A stretch of DNA of 64,000 nucleotides from positions 51,986,269 through 52,050,268 of the forward strand of contig NC_031774.1 of NCBI RefSeq assembly GCF_001522545.3, written 5' to 3'. How positions within the stretch are numbered: the first letter of the stretch is position 1; each line of letters begins with the position of its first letter. Shown here piece after piece: positions 36,386 to 48,409 of the stretch. The position numbers and the translations under genes were made by a program. The stretch is from Parus major (lineage: Eukaryota; Chordata; Aves; Passeriformes; Paridae). The notes under the pieces are model-generated. The model searched no databases, had not been told where the DNA came from, and saw nothing but the letters and a program-made list of their open reading frames with translations.

Positions 36386-38776
36386 GAGTGGAAACTTCAC
36401 TGGAGATCATTCTGGCCAACAACAGTGCCTTTCCAAAACCAGTGGCTGTCAGAGGACAGGCTGCTGGCCATGTGTCCAAGCCCCCTGACATCAGCTCTGA
36501 GCACAGGCCTGTGGGAGATGCTGGAGGTGTCAGCCCAGGTTGGGAAACAGCCTTTGCTCTTGGTATCAAAGTCTCAGCACCTCAGTGGCACAGCGGTGCT
36601 GCCCTGCCTGTGTTGGCAGAGCCTGGCAGTCCCAGGAGAACCTGGCCAACACAGGAATCATCCCCAGCCTTCACTTATGGCCAGGAGAGAGGCACTCATC
36701 TGCACCCTATCTGAGGTGAAAGGGAAATTTCATCAGTCCTGAAACTATAGCAGCCCAGCATTACGCAAAAAAACATTTGAGGCTAACATAAACATTTCTG
36801 CTTTTATGAAAAGACAAATCAAATGGAATCTAAATGAACCCAGAGTGTTGTTCCTCCAGTGCAGTGTTCTGTCATTTGTCCACAAGTGGAGGAACTAGCA
36901 TCTGTTGACTCAGGCCATGCTCTGCCTTTGTTAGTAGCTACAGCCTTGCTTTGACACAGTGCTTAAAGCATGCTGAAATCTGAGCTTGTGTCATGACTGG
37001 CAGCCTGGAGAGTTTCAAAATCCTTGAGACACGTGATTTACCAGAATCACTTCTTTTCCCACATCCTTACAGCCCTTCAATAAAACCCCAGCATTCTGCT
37101 GCTATTGGACTGGGACAGCCCTAAATACACAGTTTAACCCCAGGGGTTTGGCAGCTCAGACTCTGACAAAGACCAGGACACAAATGAGCCAGACACCAGC
37201 TTAGGTTTGCCTGCAGGGCCTTGCAGTGAGACAGGACAGAAAAACCTCCTGCACATTCCCACAGCAGGGACACACCTGACAAAACATGACAGGACATGCA
37301 GCAGCAGCACTGCAGCTTTAGAATGGAAACTGAGGCACAGCATTGATGTGTGACAGCTATGCCCAGGGCCATATGCCTTAGTGTTCCCAGGGATCCTGCA
37401 GACTTTCCAGCCTGAAGCTCAGCTGCAGAAGTGATTTATCTGGAGTTCACCCATTCAGGGTAGTTCCTATTCCCAAAACAGTCCTGTGCTGTGCAGTCCC
37501 TGTCAGCACTAGAGGCACCCATGTGGGTGAGGCACGGCTGCCCTCAGCCTCTGGGCTATCCTTCTCCTCAGACCTCTTATATCCCCCAGTCTGATGTTTT
37601 GGAGAGACCTCACTTTCCCTCCAGGGTCCCCTGCTCTGCTGTTTTCCCCCCCACTCCTTCCAGAGAAGCTCAATTTAGCTGTCCCTGGGGGCTGCCCTGC
37701 TTCAGCTCTAAGGATGCCCCCTGTGAGCCTGAACCTCCATGGGTGGCCTGGGAAGTGCTCCTAATCCTGCACTGAGTACACAGGGCTCAGTACTGCTTTT
37801 CTGATCCTCTCTTCATGGGTGGAAGAAAGGATCGAGCTCTGGGCAGAGGAAAACAGGAGCAGGTATGGGAACACCAGAGAAAGGTCAATTCTCAGGACAG
37901 AAGGAACTGAAAAACTAAAGTAAGTGAGGGCAGATTACAGACACAGGTAAAACAGGGAAGATGCTGGGGCAGGTTGGTCTAAGAGGAATGAGGAATTTAG
38001 AGGAGTAGGCAATTCCTCAGGACATAATATTAAAGGCATGAAGAAACCTCCCAGTGCAGGAGGGTATGCAGCATGTTGGGAATTCAGCTGAATCATAAAT
38101 TCCTTAATCCCTTGGAGTTCAAGAAGGAATTACAGAAAGAAAACAAGCTATTCAAATTCCAGGAGATGAATGTAAAACCATGGCACAGGCATCTGGGGAG
38201 CAACTGGAAAGCTGAAGCACAGATGCTGGTCCTGAGGCATGAGAAACACCATGGGAACACAATTTTAAGTCTCAGGGGTGCATCTGCTCCACCAGCAGCC
38301 TTGGCTTAAGCAACCTCTATCATTCCCCTCACCACTTGCCCAGCCCTCAAGAGCTGCATTAGCACGGGGCAGGTCACACATGCAGAGGGGGCTGCTTATG
38401 CCAATGATGCTGCCAAAAAGTAAATGAAATAAGATAACACTAACAAATTGTGCACCCATTGCAGCCTAAATAAACCAGAAGCTTCCAGAGGTGGATTTCA
38501 TCCACTCAACTTGTCCCAGCACAACATATTTGGAAAAGCCCTCCTGCAGCCATCCACCTCAATGACTAAGAGGGAGGTGGCTCCCTGGGCAAGAGCAAGC
38601 TGATCTTAAAAGACATTTCCTAGAAAAATATCAGTAGAATTAAAGAGTTTTCAGCATGAGAATGATACCAAGACAATACACCAAGACTGTTTTAAATCAA
38701 ATTTGTTTTGCCTAAATCTATTTGTTTTCCCTCCAGGACAGGCATTTCATTTCCCTGAAAGTAAAGCAGCTGTGGA
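36386..38776. other. Intergenic, nothing recognised
   Basis: No gene, RNA or clear mobile element is supported. GC content varies moderately and the open frames are chance-like. Confidence 0.5.
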
Positions 38777-38920
38777 TTGCAGAATCATGGAATGGGTAAT
38801 GTTGGTAGGCACCATGAAGATCATCCAGTCCAATCTGCCTGCTCCAGCAGGGTCCCCTGGACCATGTTACTCAGGATTGTGTCCAAGCTTTTGAAAATTG
38901 GTGCTTAGTCACCCTTACAG
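38777..38920 (-). mobile_element. CR1 LINE 3' end fragment
   Basis: It begins 'ttgcagaatcatggaatgggtaatgttgg' and continues 'gaagatcatccagtccaa.ctgcctgctccagcagggtcc', a clear minus-strand CR1 3' terminus. Only about 140 bp is recognisable. Confidence 0.8.
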
Positions 38921-38944
38921 TAAAGAAATTTTTATTCATGGTCA

Positions 38945-39300
38945 GGTGGAATGGTTGGGACTGTTGACTTTAACAAGGTTTTTAATACTGTCACAAGTAC
39001 CATTCATGTAAATAAGTGAGGGCTGACTGTGTCTTGGCACATGTCTGGGAAGCACCACACCTCTGGACATACAGACCTTGGGCTGGGGGTCTGCTCTTGC
39101 AAAGCTTCTGAGAATCAGACACAAAACTGGATAGAGATCCATGATCAGACCAGAACTGTAGAGGTTATTGACTGCAAGTCCACAGGAACCTCACCTGAGC
39201 CAGACTCATTAATGATTTGAATGCTGGAATGCAGAGAATGCTTAAGAGAGATCTAGGAACTGCAAGCATGGTGAGCAGAGATAGGGGGCAGAATCTGATC
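38945..39300 (+). mobile_element. CR1 reverse-transcriptase remnant, plus strand
   Basis: 'gactttaacaaggtttttaatactgtcaca' starting near 38965 reads D-F-N-K-V-F-N-T-V, a decayed form of the CR1 ORF2 motif D-F-S-K-A-F-D-T-V. Further right, 'ctcattaatgatttgaatg.tggaatgcagagaatgctt' matches the following RT block (F-x-N-D-L). The frame is broken. It lies next to, and in opposite orientation to, the CR1 3' end at 38777-38920, so two insertions are involved. Confidence 0.6.
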
Positions 39301-39610
39301 TCATAATTATCCAGGAAAATAAAAACAATAAGATGCAGTTCAAACACAAGAAGAACAGCATACAGCAGTGCAACAGACGTAAACAACTGTAGAAACACAG
39401 GGAGGAAATTGTCCATTCAGTAATAACTACAAAAATTCAAACACTCCCGAGTAATGACAGGTCATGAACCGGCTGTGTCAGCACATTGCTGTGAAAAGGG
39501 AAGTCTCCAGCTGCAAAATGCAAAAAAGTGACACCAGGTCAACACTGAAAGAAACTCCCCTACTCCATATGTTATTGCCAGAGCTCGGCTACTGTGTAGT
39601 GTCCACTTAT

Positions 39611-39728
39611 GGCATTCCAGATCCCAAAAGGCAAAAGGGAGAATGACTGAAAGACCAGAAATGTGATGTGGCATTCCATATCCCAAAAGGCAAAAGGGAG
39701 AATGACTGAAAGACCAGAAATGTGATGT
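39611..39728 (+). repeat. 59-bp direct tandem duplication
   Basis: Unit 1 (39611-39669) and unit 2 (39670-39728) both begin GGCATTCC and end TGTGATGT. They differ at a single base (CCAGATCCC versus CCATATCCC). Such near-identity implies a recent duplication or an assembly artefact. Confidence 0.9.
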
Positions 39729-39842
39729 GTGAGAAAACTCTGAAGGAACCAACACAGCTTAATTTGTAAATAAAAGTTGGCCTATACAAGATATTGGCCC
39801 TCAAAGAAGTAAAAATTGCTTCTAGAGAGGAATGCAGCAGTG

Positions 39843-39894
39843 AGAAGGGAAGGCAAGACAAAGCAGAGCAGGCAAGGCAGGGAAGGCAAAGCAG
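39843..39894 (+). repeat. Purine-rich GGCAAG/GGCAAAG low-complexity tract
   Basis: An irregular repetition of AAGGCAAG-, AAGCAG- and GGCAGG-type words over about 50 bp, with only C interrupting the purines. Confidence 0.55.
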
Positions 39895-40974
39895 TCTTCA
39901 GGGAAATTCAGCTCCTCAATGGCTTTGATACCGGGCTCTGGTCATGTGATTGCAGTTCTTCCCTGGTCAGTCTCAGGAAACCACTCACTCAACTCCTCCT
40001 CAGATGTTGGGAATGGCCAAGGTTTGCTGGCAACTCCACATTCCTCCAGGGTCCTGTTTTTTAGAAGCTGTAGGGAAGATGATGCAAGAGCTGTGTTTCT
40101 TGAGCCTCAGTCTGTCTCACAGGACATGGGCACTTGGCTCCTGCCGTCACTGCCACTTCTCCTCCTTCCCTGCAGTAAGTGTTGGGTATGCAGAGACATT
40201 TCCCACAGTGCCCACAGAAATCCCTGTCCATGTGGCTATCAGGCACTCTTGGGGAAAACATTTCAGGCATGACTATTTTTGATTATGATCTTGTGGCATG
40301 AGCTCCACCAGCCTGGGCTTGTTTGGTTTAAGAAGGAGCCAAGAAAGTGCTGCTGACAGGGCAGTTATCAATGACCATGCAGGACATGAAACAGCAAGAG
40401 GCTCATCTCCACTAGCCCAGGAAAACTTTATAAAGAAACCACCACAGGTTTGAGCTATGACACAGTGCACCGTGTTCCTTCATGGCATTCTCCCCTTGCA
40501 GCACAGTCCTGCCACAGGACTCCCCAGGACACCTGCTGCTCTCTGGGCACAGGGCTGAGCCAGGGACAGCCGGGACAGCTGCAGCAGCCCTGGGGTGAGC
40601 AAACCCCACTGAAGCAGGACACCTTGGCTGCAGGGCTTTCCCCATGGTAGTGATGGAGGCAAAACAAGGATGGGCACAGCACTTTTGCCAGGGCTGACAT
40701 CCCAGGGAGGAAAGACAAGTAAACTGGTGGGAATTTTATGGGAGACCTAAGTGTAAACACGGCAGGAGAAGGAAGCCCCCAGGCTGAGGGAGCAGGGAGC
40801 CATCCCAGGGCCCAGATGGGTGTTAAGATAGGACTACAGGACACATGATGGTCTGAAGAGGAGGATTTGTCTCTGCATGTGAGCCCAGCTCCTCTGTCCT
40901 GGAGGACAGAAAGCTGAAACTCGGTGGGACAGGGCTCAGGAGAATCAGCTAGCAGTTGCCAAGGATGGCAGTGG
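39895..40974. other. Intergenic, nothing recognised
   Basis: No gene or repeat is supported. The long minus-strand open frame that extends through it into the CpG island (40455-41090) has no family resemblance and seems to be a by-product of GC-rich sequence. Confidence 0.5.
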
Positions 40975-41250
40975 GCACTGGCACCGGGCCCGTGTCTGGC
41001 AGGAGAAACCCTCCCGTGCCAGCCCTGCGGGGCATCCCCGCTCCGCGGCCTCACGCGTGGGCTCGGCTGTTCCGCAGCTTTTACTCCCATCTAGCGGCGG
41101 ATCCGGCTCCATGCGGGCCCCGGCAGCCAGGAGAGGACATCCCGCGGCTTGGCTCGGCCGGGGCAGTCAGGGCCCCTCGCTGTCGAGGGGACCAGGTGAC
41201 ACAGGCAGGGGCCGGGGGCTGCCCTGAGCGCGGGCCCTCTGCCAGGGGAC
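40975..41250. promoter_or_regulatory. Isolated small CpG island
   Basis: About 25 CpG dinucleotides occur in roughly 270 bp, including CCGCGG and ACGCGT words, whereas the flanking 10 kb has almost none. Density like this usually marks an active promoter or an unmethylated regulatory element. No coding exon of either neighbour begins here and no clear TATA box is present. It could start a non-coding transcript or be a distal element. It lies about 20 kb past the TNFAIP2 polyadenylation signal and about 7 kb past the stop codon of the convergent paralogue. Confidence 0.6.
41080..41098 (-). promoter_or_regulatory. Weak CTCF-like motif inside the CpG island
   Basis: The minus strand reads CCGCTAGATGGGA where the consensus core is CCASYAGRKGGCR. 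There are two mismatches in the core. It is opposite in orientation to the better site at 42678. Confidence 0.25.
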
Positions 41251-42677
41251 CTGCACGGCTCATCCCTCAAGGGGTCATCCCTCAGCCTCTGCTCCCAAGG
41301 GCTCTCCCCCTTCTTCCACAGAGCTCTCAATGAAAAACTCCTTTTTAACATCTACCCCACCTTCTTCCCGAGCTGCAACACCTCAGTTTGGGCTTATCCC
41401 TCCCCTTCCCAGGCCCTCCTCTCCCCCCAGAGTTTGGATCCTGCTGGATGAGACCCCAGCAGACATGGACAAAATGGGCCATGGACCACCTGGCACCATC
41501 AGCAGGAGCTGCAGCAGGCATCCGGGAATGAAAATTTGAATCTTTCTCAGCACTGGGCAGCCTGGAAGGGAATAAAATGACACCATTCCTCATAGCACAA
41601 GCTCATTTTGTTAGGCACAAAAGGTCAGTGTAGAGAAGTTCAGAGGGTAGAATCCAGTGAAGAAAAAAATCTAATACTCATTTGTGAACCAAGATTAGCT
41701 TTACAATTTCTCCAAAACCCTGCAAGAGTATCTGATAGAACCAACAGCTCCAGACAGTCTGCTCTTGCAAGTACTTTGTCCCAGCCCTGAAACACAAGGG
41801 TTTTCCTGGCAGCTGATTTAAACTTTGTCCATTATTTTAAACTGCTGGCAGAGTGGCACTCCTTTTTGAAAAGCCCATTGGGGCAACATGCAATGGTCCC
41901 ACACAGGCTGTGTGAGCCAGGTTGGACAGGAAAGGCAACCACAGCCCCTGGAGTGTGCAAGGGGGCAGCCTGGGGAGGGCAGCTGGGATCAGCCTGAAAA
42001 CCAGGATAGCAATAGGAGACAGGAGAGTTAACAGGTGTGAAGCTGGCAGCTGGAGCTCAGAGAGTGGAACCAGGACTCCTGAAAAGCAAACAGGAAAGGC
42101 AAACCCATGCAGGATTATTTATTTTAGCTGTTATTTTGCTGTCAGTGGAGCCAGATGATGAGGTGGTGGGGAGGCACCCAGGCGTGAGGGCAGAAAGCCA
42201 TCTGCAGGTGCTCATATGGCCTTAGGTCAGATTAAGCCAACTAAAACCTTATCCTAAAGCCCTTTACTGCAGTAGGAAGCCCAGCTGCTATGAAGTGGGA
42301 AAAAATCAGGTCCTTGGGTCCTGGCTCTGCAGCACTGCCTCTCAACCTCTCCTCTCCACATACACAAGCTCCAGCTCTTTCTATAAAGCACAGGACACAT
42401 CCTGCCTATCCTGCTCATTACTGTCTTTCACAATCTTCCCATAAACCTGCTGGTTATTTGGCAGACAGACAAACCTAAGTGCTCTGTGCATTCTGCTTTA
42501 CAGCAGAGCTGAGTTCTCAGCGTTTTGTTGTCCTACAAGTCTCACACTCTGGTAAGGGGCCACTCTCACAGCCCACATAATTGATAGATCATGTAGGCAT
42601 ATTTCCCTCCGTGTAATGCCCCATAATAACAACGTAAATGATAAACATAGAAGAGCCATGGCTCTTTCCATGTCCCA

Positions 42678-42696
42678 GCGCCACTAGATGGCACCA
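42678..42696 (+). promoter_or_regulatory. CTCF-like binding motif
   Basis: GCCACTAGATGGCACCA (42680-42696) matches the seventeen right-hand positions of the vertebrate CTCF consensus RCCASYAGRKGGCRSYV without a mismatch. The two preceding positions do not match. It lies between two convergent genes, a common place for insulator elements. Occupancy is inferred. Confidence 0.6.
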
Positions 42697-45600
42697 GGAT
42701 TGTACCCTTCCCAGTCCGGGTGTTCCCAGGGCCACTGGGGGAATCCATCCCAACCCTTCCTTGCTGCAGGGCCAGAGACCTCAGCGCACTCCAGTGCCTC
42801 CTCGTCTTTTCTTCATGGACCGTGGGGTGCTGATGTAAAGGCAGGCATTTCTGCCTTAAAATCTAACCTTCAGATGTGCTGGGGAGTATAGTCTGTGGTG
42901 GCTTTTGCCATGTTGCCTGTCACACACACCCCCCTTTTCCCAGCCATGGACCAGGCATCACTTCCAGCTGGGTGCTGGAGAGGACAGCCTCAAAGGTGGA
43001 TGCAAGTTATTCTGATTAATATTTGGATTAACATATGTTTCCCATCATTGACAGGCTCCTCTTGGGAGGGATAGGAATAAAACACAATTTACTATATGAT
43101 TTTGCAATCAGGAGGTTTGCCTTCTCTGAGGTCTCACAGTTTTAGGGATTGATTCTCCTCATGCACATTTGATACCCAACAGAGCTCAGCATGTCCAGAA
43201 TATTACCTGGTTTTTTTTCACTATCAAACCCTCTATTCCCTGTCACATCCTTGGCAAAGTCACTAAATAAACCAGGGAAGCACAGATGGCACCTCACCAA
43301 ATGTCAGGTCTTTCCTCAGACCTTGCAGCATAATTAAGGAGTATCTACTTCCCACTGCCCTCAGCATCAAGCCCTGAAGGAGATGGCAGCTCACTTGAGG
43401 GGAGTGCATGGCAAGGCCCTATAGCAGCATTTCAAAGCAGCCAGCCAAACCCTGGCCCTGAGCAGTGTGGGGGACTTGGGTGACAAATTGATGCTCATCA
43501 CACAACCCTTCTGCCCAGAGCAGAGCTGGAGAGGTGATGGAGCACGGCTTCCAGAAGAGCCAGAGCAGCTTGTCACTCCTTCCTGCCCACATCCCAAGCC
43601 TGGTGTGTCTAGTTGATGGGTGAGCATGACAGTGGCACAACCCTTGTGGCAAGGAGATCCCAGTGAAACCTTGGGTGCAAAGGGAATGCGAGAGGGACTT
43701 TGTGCAGGGAGCCTCTGAGTGATCCTGTCCTGCTCTCAGAGGTGGAGTCACTGGAAGAAAGGCCAAATGGGAGATGCATAGCACAGCTCCGTGGTGGTGC
43801 TGGCAGGCTGGTGGCAGTGGCAGAGCTGTCCCTGCCCACATCCCAAGGCCATGAGGTAATCCTGCAGGAGGATCCTGAGTGTGACCCTGCTTCCCAGCCC
43901 TCTGCAGAGAGTGGCACAAATCCCACACAAGCGCTTTAACCCCAGGTTAGGGTGAAAGCTAGAAAGGAGGAGGGAGGCTGGATCATTTGGGAAGTTCAGG
44001 TCACACAACAGAGTGGGTTAAAATCTGTCATCCATTCTATGAAACAAGGAAAACCCCTCATCCTCCCTCCTCCCCTCCCCTCCCTGATCACCTCAGATTG
44101 TCCTAGGGAGTGACCCAACATTCCCTTGCCAGTGCCTCCCCTCCTGGGGAGCTGCCTGGAGCCTCCCTACACACCATCTGCTCTCTGCAGGTGACTCGTG
44201 GGTGCCCAAGGACATCCCTCCCACACCAGGCTTCCTCTCCCCATCACCCCCAGCCAACATCCCTGAGCCCTCTGTCTCTGACGAACTTCATTGAGCCTCA
44301 TGGAGTCAAGTCTTTATTTGGTCTCTTGATGAGTGGATGCTTCACACATGGTGCAAAAACTTGCTGCTACAAAACCTCATTGATCTGCACACAGCAATGG
44401 CAAGTCTGGTGTCCCTCAGGGCTCCCAGCTGCTGATTCCTAGCAGAACGCACCCTTGTCTGGCTGCAGATGTCAAACACCAGACACACACAGACATTGAC
44501 ATGTGCATGGCCAGAGCTGTCCGCATGCTGACAGATTATTTTTAGCCCAACAGTGATGGAAATGTCAGAGAAGGTTTCATTTATTTTCTCTGGAAGGCTT
44601 GTTGCTTGAAATCCCCATTGGCAGAGGCTGACCCTGACCCTGCCATCACAATAGGGTCTGTCATTCAGGTCTGATATCCCTCCACACCCTTAAAAAAATG
44701 TGCAGTTCAGCAGGAGGGATGGGTGACTGGCTCAGAGTGCCTGGCAGGGCTGGCAACCTTCAGAAGGCAGGTGTTCATCCAGCCCTGCAGCCCAACCCAC
44801 ACCCACCCAGCCAAGCTGTGGCTCCCCCAGATTACCCAGCCTTCCCACATCACAGGGAAGGTCTCACTGAAGTCACAGTGGACAGCTACGAAATGTTAGG
44901 GACACCAGCACTGGCCTTTTGAGCAGCTTTGCAGTCAGGAAGGGCAAGCAGGCCATGGCATGCTCTCACTGCCCTTCAGTGACATTAGGGGTGAAGTGTA
45001 GCAGTACCAAGGTCTCCTGGTGCCCTGAAAGCACACAGAGGACTCTCTGGAGATGGAGCAACTCAGCACTGCACCAAGAACAAAGCTAATGATAATTACA
45101 AAACTGCCCTGGCTCCTTTCTAGCTCCAGGACCCCATCTGCACACAGGGCTCTGGGATGGGGCACCTGTGCCCCTGGGGTGATGGCACAGCACTGCAGAA
45201 CATGGCAGCGCACAGCTGGGTCTGCATTTCTGATGGTATCAGGGCATGACATGTCTGCTGCTAGACACACTGACAGGTTTTGCACAGGCTTTCCCTCTTG
45301 TTAGGGAAGCAGACTCGACAGGGAATGGCTGCTCAGAAAAACACTGGCCCATCTGAGGTAGAGTTTTTTGCTCAGTTATGTTGTCAGAGAGGAGCAGTAA
45401 TGGCCTGTATTCACACAATAGCAAAGGAGGGCCTTGAACCACATCCAGCTTGGCAGCTGTGACCAGTCCATAGATAACCAGGAAGAAGTCAGTGTTTTTC
45501 CTTTGTAACTGCCCATTTACATGTGAAAACTAGCAGAGACCTTGCCCCAGAGGCTGGGACAAATAGCTCCTTTTACTGCCTGCTTCCCATGAGGATTTCC

Positions 45601-47018
45601 CCTCCCTCTCCAAGAGGAAATTTCCAGTAACTGAGGTATAAAAATTAATGCAAGACTATGCTCCTGAGCCAGCTGGAAAACTCATACAGGAAGAACTCCC
45701 CATCCCACACCTCACCATGGCAGGGTGCCCTCAAAGCAAGTCACAGCCTTCATGAGAGAGGGAAAAGGCAGCTTTGTCTGCACCCTCCTGGTCCAGGTCA
45801 GGCTTTGGGGGGGTAAATTGAGGTGCCTAGACCTGCAGGCATTGCCAGCACAGTCAGCCAGGCAATATTCCCTAACAGAGGTCTTGGATCCCTCGTGAGG
45901 TTGCAATGATGGGCACCATGTGGTACAGCAGTCCTTGGTTTCCTTAGAGATGTCATGGAACAAGGCATGGAAACAGAGAGGAATTTGGTGAGGTGAAACC
46001 TTCCTCCTCCACACTTGCCACATCCTGAGAATAACCACCAGGACTCAGTTGCATGGCAATCTCTAGGAAGTTTTGAAGAAATGTCTTTCTACCATATCCA
46101 ATTCATCTTACTCCTGGATTTTACATATAAGATTCGGATTTGACCCACATGTTTTTGCTGCAAAAATGCAGGAATTTTGTCTTCCATGGCTGATAGGCTT
46201 CTCCGTGCATCCAGCTGCATGTGAAGATTTCAAGGAGCTTGCAGACACTGGCACAGGGGAGCAAAGCCTCATGTCTCTCCCAGCAGGCCTGAGGAAAGGC
46301 AAGAAAAAAGCTGGGTAATTAAATAGCACTCGTCAGAACATGTGCAAGAGTCAAACAGCAGAAACATCTCTCCTGTGCACTCTTGCATGAATGAAGTGTC
46401 TTGTATCGACACTTACCTGCTGATTGTGTTACCTGCTGAGATCCTCCACTTCCTTGGCTAAGCAGTCCATGGGCCCACAGCCATGGGCAGCACCCCTGCT
46501 GCTGCCTGCCCTCCCCAGCCAAACCTTCTCATTCCTCTTCTGGAAGGACATTTCATGCTAACATGAAACAACCAAAACCAGTGCTTTTCCAAAGTCCTGC
46601 CACCTCCATATACAGGAGGGAGAAATGAGTTCCTGGCTAGGAGGAAGCAGCTGATTCCCAGAGAGCCTACAGATCACACCCCAGAGCACCGCAGCAAAAT
46701 CAAAGGGCTGGGATGGAAGGGGGAAGGTGGCACATCCCATAACTGATTTCACCTTTACTGATACCCCTGAACTCAGGTGAGGCCGCCAATCTGTGCTAGG
46801 CATGTGTGTGTGTCCACCACACTGCAGACTCAGCTGGGTCTGCTGGGATTTGGGAGCCTATTTACCCAGGGGATTTCAGCCAATAGGAGACTCACAATGC
46901 TTTAAAAGCATGTTCCTCTATATCTTTACTAAAGCAAAGGTGATACTATGTGTAATTTCTTTAAAGCCAAGTATAAGCATGGGTGGCTGACAGCCGTCTT
47001 GTTATATCAGAATCCGTT
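42697..47018. other. Intergenic, right part
   Basis: About 4.3 kb without a supported gene, RNA or clear mobile element. The longest frames, such as the minus-strand one at 43419-43928, overlap other frames and show no domain. Confidence 0.5.
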
Positions 47019-47024
47019 TTTATT
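47019..47024 (-). terminator. Candidate polyadenylation signal of the paralogue
   Basis: TTTATT on plus is AATAAA on minus, about 1.2 kb beyond the stop codon of the convergent SEC6-family gene. An alternative ATTAAA (minus) occurs at 47732-47737. No other canonical signal was noticed closer to the stop. Confidence 0.35.
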
Positions 47025-48228
47025 AGAAGGAGAAGCTTTTGTGCTTATTAATTGTTTCTATAATTGCTTTCTCTCCCTGCTACCAGGGCAGCCTCCTGTA
47101 TGCCTGTGCCTGGAGGGCAGAGTCCTGCATACCTCATCCCTGATCTGCTAACATGGGTAACTATAAATAAATGGTGACACCTGGGAGTGGAGGAGGAAAG
47201 GGACTGTGCTTCTCAACCTCAGTCTAGTCAGCTTATGCAACAGAAGGTAACTGCTGACAATCTGTAGTTATTAACTGAGTGGTACTATTTCTGATAGCTG
47301 AGGGCTCTGACCTGGCCAACATTAGACAAAATTCTCCACCTCTGAGCTGGAGCTGGATAACTTTTGACTAAGAAGAAGCTGTCAATCATTTAAATTGAAG
47401 AAAATAGCTGCATGTTCTCCACTAAACAGTATTTTAAAACCATGAGGAACTGCTTAACTTCAAAATCTGCTGCAATTTATCCCTCCCAAAAAATAAAAAT
47501 GTCCATTTGTGACTACAAAGGAGTCCCTCGGGAGACTGAAAGGTAATGGCAAGTGCTCCAAATGAGCTTTGGCAATTCTCACTATTGGATTTAACTCCTT
47601 ACAGTGACAGTCATCCCTCTGATTTTAACACTCTTCCCTTCTACCATCAGCTGCTGCTGCCAGGACACTTGGGCACATTTGCCTCTGGTTCTCGTAGCAC
47701 AGCACAGTCACCTAAATGGGACCAAGCCTGGTTTAATTAATGCAGCTGTCATGGAGGGGGCAGTGGTGGGGCTCTCATATCCCCCTCCTCAGCACCAGAG
47801 AAGCAGGAGGTTCACAGAGAGGATCCTCCTTGGCTTGTCCTGCTAGGAGGCAACAGCTTTTGTCTGGGAGAGCATACCCATGCAGAGGGTAAGAGCTGGA
47901 AAGGGGGGATGCTGCAGAGAGACCTTGCTGCAGGGACACACAGACAGCAGTGAAAGATGGGGAAGAAGAACCATCTTTCCAAAGTCTTCTTCTTTGTTCC
48001 TCCCGTAACCTGAATCACTTATCTAAGCATTCAGCACTCTGCACTGCCTACAGCACCAGCCTCCAGAGTGTGGAAGTCTGCAGGCAGAGAGAGGGAAGTA
48101 GAGCCAGTGTATAGAGCAGTGAGGACCTTGGGGACGTGAAGCTACAGCTCCACCTCCCTGTAAGACGGGTATCTACCTGTACAGGTACATGTTACACACA
48201 AGCACACTCTCACATATACCCACCTTTG

Positions 48229-48409
48229 CTAACAGCAGAGGCAGCCACAGAGTCCATATTTTCTAGGTTTTACTTCTATATCTGCAAAAAGCAAGTTTGC
48301 TTCTGTTTCTGATTCCCTGCAATTATCATGAAATGTCTTCAAGAGAGCAGCTTTGTCCTCTCGGCTGAGCACATCTTTGATGTCCAGCACTGCACTCAGA
48401 TGTTCCTTC
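48229..48409 (-). CDS. Paralogue terminal coding exon
   Basis: 181 nt: one base completing a split arginine codon, then 59 codons and TAG (48229-48231). The acceptor AAAG is preceded by a moderate pyrimidine tract. It encodes the last SEC6-family helix and a tail of about 40 residues not present in TNFAIP2. The final 15 residues are basic then cysteine-rich (V-K-P-R-K-Y-G-L-C-G-C-L-C-C). The last four, C-L-C-C, fit a CaaX box with X = Cys; a terminal C-C is also a Rab-type prenylation motif. Confidence 0.85.

Noticed and set aside
40455..41090. 211-residue minus-strand open frame entering the orphan CpG island
   Set aside because: GC-rich chance frame. It overlaps equally long frames on the other strand and no domain is recognised.
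43419..43928. 169-residue minus-strand frame
   Set aside because: Two other long frames overlap it and it has no motif. It lies in intergenic DNA.
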